A stretch of DNA of 17,997 nt, taken from NCBI GenBank assembly GCA_023429855.1, contig JAEZDB010000461.1, positions 1 through 17,997 on the forward strand, written 5' to 3'. A program made the position numbers and the translations under genes. Source of the DNA: Actinomycetes bacterium (lineage in GTDB: Bacteria; Actinomycetota; Thermoleophilia; Solirubrobacterales; Solirubrobacteraceae). Shown in pieces: positions 15,777 to 17,997 of this stretch. Each line of letters starts with the position of its first letter. Positions within the stretch are counted from its first letter, which is position 1. The notes under the pieces were generated by a model. The model was given only the letters and a program-made list of their open reading frames with translations. It was not told where the DNA came from and did no database searches.

Positions 15777-17963
15777 GTGTCCCTGAAGTCCCGCAAGGCG
15801 GGCTTGCTGGCCCTTGCCAGCTGCTCCGCTGTCGCCGCCCTCGGCGCATCCACTGCCCAGGCTGCCCAGACCGCCACGGTCAACTACAAGTGCAAGTTCC
15901 CGCTGATCGGCACCCAGCCGCTCAGCCTCGACATCACGCTCGACATCCCGAACGAGTGGCCCGTCGGCGAGCCGACCGCCCCGTTCGCGATCACCGCCAA
16001 GGCCTCGGCCGGCGGCACCACCTCGCAGGGCCTCGGTCTCATCGAAGGCCTCAAGACCGTCGGCGGCGTCACCGACGCCCAGAAGCCGGGCAAGGGCACC
16101 GCCTCCCGCGCCCGCGTCGAACTGCCCGACGGCTCGGGCGTCAACGTCCGCGTGCCGATCAACGTGACGCCCTACACCGTCGTCCCGCCGATCCCGAACC
16201 CGCTCGTGCTCAACGCCAACGGCACCACGCCGTCGCTCACGCTCGACGTGCCGGGCACCGCGAAGATCGTCCTCACCGACCTGATCCTCAACCTCTACGG
16301 CCACTACGACGACGGCACCCCCGTCGAGGGCCTCACGACGCCGCCGACCGACATCGACCGCGCCCCCTACACCGACATCGACGGCGACCCGGGCACGTTC
16401 AACGTGCCGTGCAAGCTCGATCCGGCTGGGCAGAACCTGCAGCTCGCGACGTTCGTCCTGAAGGACAGCACGCCCACGCCGACTCCCACGCCCACGCCGA
16501 CCCCGACGCCGACGCCGACTCCCACGCCGACGCCGACGCCGACCGTCGACACGCAGGCGCCGAGCGCTCCGGTCGTGCCGCAGCCGAGCGACTACGTCGC
16601 CTCGGACTTCCAGAAGTTCTCGATCAACATCAAGTGGCGTCCGGCGACCGACAACGTCGGCGTGACGAAGTACCGGATCGACTACGAGGGCGCTCCCGCA
16701 GGCGGCGTGTTCGTCGACGCTGGTGCGAACTCCGGCGTGTTCGCCAAGAACATCACCGGCCTTGGCGAGGACTCGGAGTACATCTTCACGATCACCGCAC
16801 TCGACGCCGCTGGCAACGAGGGCGACGCCCTCGAGCAGACGCACTACACGACCGACGGCAGCGGCCCGGTGGAGCCGGTCAACGTGAAGCCGACGAAGCC
16901 GGGCACCCCGACGGGCACGTCGACCGAGAAGTCGATCACCCTCAGCTGGACCGCGTCGACCGACTCGGACGGCTCCGTCGCCTCGTACAACGTGTACGCC
17001 GGGACGAACAAGGTGGCCACGGTCACCGGCACGTCGACCACGATCAACGGCCTCGCCCCGAACACGAACTACTCGTACACGGTCGAAGCCGTCGACAACA
17101 AGGGCCTCGCCTCCGACCGCTCTGCGGCCGGCACGGTGAAGACCAAGGCCGATACGACGGCGCCGAGCAACCCGACCGTCTCGGGCACGACCACCACGAC
17201 GGGGGCGACCCTGACGTGGACCGCCTCGACCGACAACATCGGCGTGACGGGCTACGACGTGTACGTCGGTTCGGCGACGACGCCGGCGGCTTCGGTCACC
17301 GGTCTCACGGCCACGGTCTCGGGCCTCACGGCGAACACGGCCTACACCTTCAAGGTTGTGGCCAAGGACGCCGCGGGCAACAAGTCCTCGGGCGGCACGG
17401 TCAGCCTCAGCACGAAGCCGACCAGCACCGGTGGCGGCGGCACGGGTGTCGTCAACTACACGTACTCGCTGAAGGGCTCCACGGCGCTCAAGACGCTGAC
17501 GAAGGGCACGCTGCCGCTGAGCGGCGGGATCGCGGCGCAACTCAAGCTCGCCGACGGCTCCTTCACGGCCGACCTGACGCTCAACGACACGTCGGCTCGC
17601 CTGACGGCGCTCGGGTTCCTCCCGGTCACCGTCAAGATCGGCTTCGTGCCGTCGGGCAAGACGACCGGCTCGCTGATCGACGGCGTCCTCAAGACCAACT
17701 CCAAGCTCCGCATCAAGGTCAAGGACGTGAAGCTGTTCGGCGCCGTGCCGCTGGCTGGTGGCAACTCCTGCCAGACCAAGAGCCTGTCGGACATCAACCT
17801 CAAGTCGACGCAGGCGGAGTTCAGCCCGCTCGTCGGCGGCCCGATCGCGGGCACCTACTCGATCAGTGATCTCAACGGCTGCGGCGTCCTCAACGGCCTC
17901 GTCTCGCCGCTGACCGCAGGGGGTGGGAACACGATCAACCTGAACCTGACTCCGGCCTCCTAG
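15777..17963 (+). CDS. Exported DUF6801-like protein with Thr-Pro linker and three fibronectin type III domains
   Basis: A 728-residue exported protein whose GTG start is set by the AGGAGGA site. The signal peptide has Lys/Arg at 4-7, a hydrophobic core and cleavage near AQA (27-29). LASC at 13-16 also resembles a lipobox. Residues 35-228 (NYKCKFPLIGTQPLSLDI ... FNVPCKLDPAGQNLQLATF) resemble the actinobacterial DUF6801 domain, with C39 and C212 as a likely disulfide. A (TP)12 linker (232-256) follows. Three FnIII domains lie at about 261-359, 373-457 and 461-547; each has a TxxxxxxWxxxTD strand (W287, W391, W481) and a Y/F-x-(V/I) pattern near AxDxxG. A GGGG hinge (552-555) leads to a C-terminal domain (556-728) with C665 and C702. 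No enzyme motif is seen. FnIII domains and a stiff TP stalk fit a surface or wall-associated binding protein; the ligand is unknown. It lies 169 bases after the giant gene and may be made separately, given its own leader. Confidence 0.93.
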   Translation: MSLKSRKAGLLALASCSAVAALGASTAQAAQTATVNYKCKFPLIGTQPLSLDITLDIPNEWPVGEPTAPFAITAKASAGGTTSQGLGLIEGLKTVGGVTDAQKPGKGTASRARVELPDGSGVNVRVPINVTPYTVVPPIPNPLVLNANGTTPSLTLDVPGTAKIVLTDLILNLYGHYDDGTPVEGLTTPPTDIDRAPYTDIDGDPGTFNVPCKLDPAGQNLQLATFVLKDSTPTPTPTPTPTPTPTPTPTPTPTPTVDTQAPSAPVVPQPSDYVASDFQKFSINIKWRPATDNVGVTKYRIDYEGAPAGGVFVDAGANSGVFAKNITGLGEDSEYIFTITALDAAGNEGDALEQTHYTTDGSGPVEPVNVKPTKPGTPTGTSTEKSITLSWTASTDSDGSVASYNVYAGTNKVATVTGTSTTINGLAPNTNYSYTVEAVDNKGLASDRSAAGTVKTKADTTAPSNPTVSGTTTTTGATLTWTASTDNIGVTGYDVYVGSATTPAASVTGLTATVSGLTANTAYTFKVVAKDAAGNKSSGGTVSLSTKPTSTGGGGTGVVNYTYSLKGSTALKTLTKGTLPLSGGIAAQLKLADGSFTADLTLNDTSARLTALGFLPVTVKIGFVPSGKTTGSLIDGVLKTNSKLRIKVKDVKLFGAVPLAGGNSCQTKSLSDINLKSTQAEFSPLVGGPIAGTYSISDLNGCGVLNGLVSPLTAGGGNTINLNLTPAS
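16470..16541 (+). repeat. Twelve Thr-Pro dipeptide repeats (hexanucleotide tract)
   Basis: Twelve consecutive ACN-CCN codon pairs encode (TP)12 between the DUF6801-like domain and the first FnIII domain. Such linkers are stiff, protease-resistant and common in secreted actinobacterial proteins. The Thr codons vary among ACG, ACT and ACC and the Pro codons between CCG and CCC, which breaks up the DNA repeat. Copy number could still vary between strains by slippage. Confidence 0.9.
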
Positions 17964-17997
17964 GGGAGTCAGACCCAACACACAGCCAGCCCGGAAC
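17964..17997 (+). other. End of window, no feature seen
   Basis: These 34 bases after the TAG stop contain no gene start, hairpin or terminator that I can support. Confidence 0.6.

Noticed and set aside
16470..16541. Short tandem repeat as a CRISPR-like or mobile-element feature
   Set aside because: There are no spacers or terminal repeats, and the reading frame stays open as an ordinary (Thr-Pro) linker.
16367..16552. Minus-strand frame encoding a Val-Gly repeat
   Set aside because: It is only the reverse complement of the Thr-Pro codon tract.
15765..17981. 738-codon open frame on the minus strand opposite the FnIII protein
   Set aside because: It mirrors the codon bias of the + strand gene and gives low-complexity Arg/Val/Gly text. 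The + strand has a perfect ribosome site, signal peptide and FnIII domains.

Overview
The window is about 18 kb of very GC-rich DNA. Codons end almost always in G or C, and every supported gene reads on the + strand. The sequence suggests a high-GC actinobacterium. The DUF6801-like secreted protein, the cupin type and the giant Ala/Thr/Val-rich Cys-repeat surface protein point to the Thermoleophilia/Solirubrobacterales side of that phylum, but this placement is an inference from protein style and no marker gene is present. No tRNA, rRNA, CRISPR array, insertion sequence or attachment site was seen.

Region 1 (1-4134) holds four tightly coupled genes of an Opp/Dpp-type peptide importer. They are a DppC/OppC-like permease cut by the window edge, a DppB/OppB-like permease, an OppD-like ATPase and an OppF-like ATPase. 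Neighbouring genes overlap by 3-8 bases (GTGA, ATGA, ATGGCTGA), so they are almost certainly translated from one mRNA. Together they supply the two membrane halves and two ATP-binding halves of one transporter. The substrate-binding protein is not in the window and may lie upstream. The order C-B-D-F is not the usual B-C-D-F.

Region 2 (4135-4990) holds one small cupin gene between two structured intergenic stretches. A strong imperfect hairpin (4204-4244) precedes the cupin. Downstream of it, 218 bases contain four separate dyads, the last of which overlaps the start codon of the giant gene.

Region 3 (4991-15607) is one uninterrupted 10.6-kb gene for a 3,538-residue exported protein. After a signal peptide it consists of 16 modules of about 205 residues in strict alternation of two types (B0 A1 B1 A2 ... 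B7 A8). Each module carries exactly four cysteines and ends at the fourth. A lysine-rich, cysteine-free tail of about 160 residues follows. No LPXTG signal, membrane anchor or catalytic motif is visible. I do not recognise a named Pfam family for the modules.

Region 4 (15608-17997) begins with a leader that contains a CRP/GlxR-like palindrome, a 9-bp hairpin and a strong ribosome binding site. A 728-residue exported protein follows: a DUF6801-like N-terminal domain, a (Thr-Pro)12 linker, three fibronectin type III domains and a C-terminal domain with two cysteines. The two neighbouring secreted proteins may both be parts of the cell envelope or its surface layer, which is inferred from architecture and position only.
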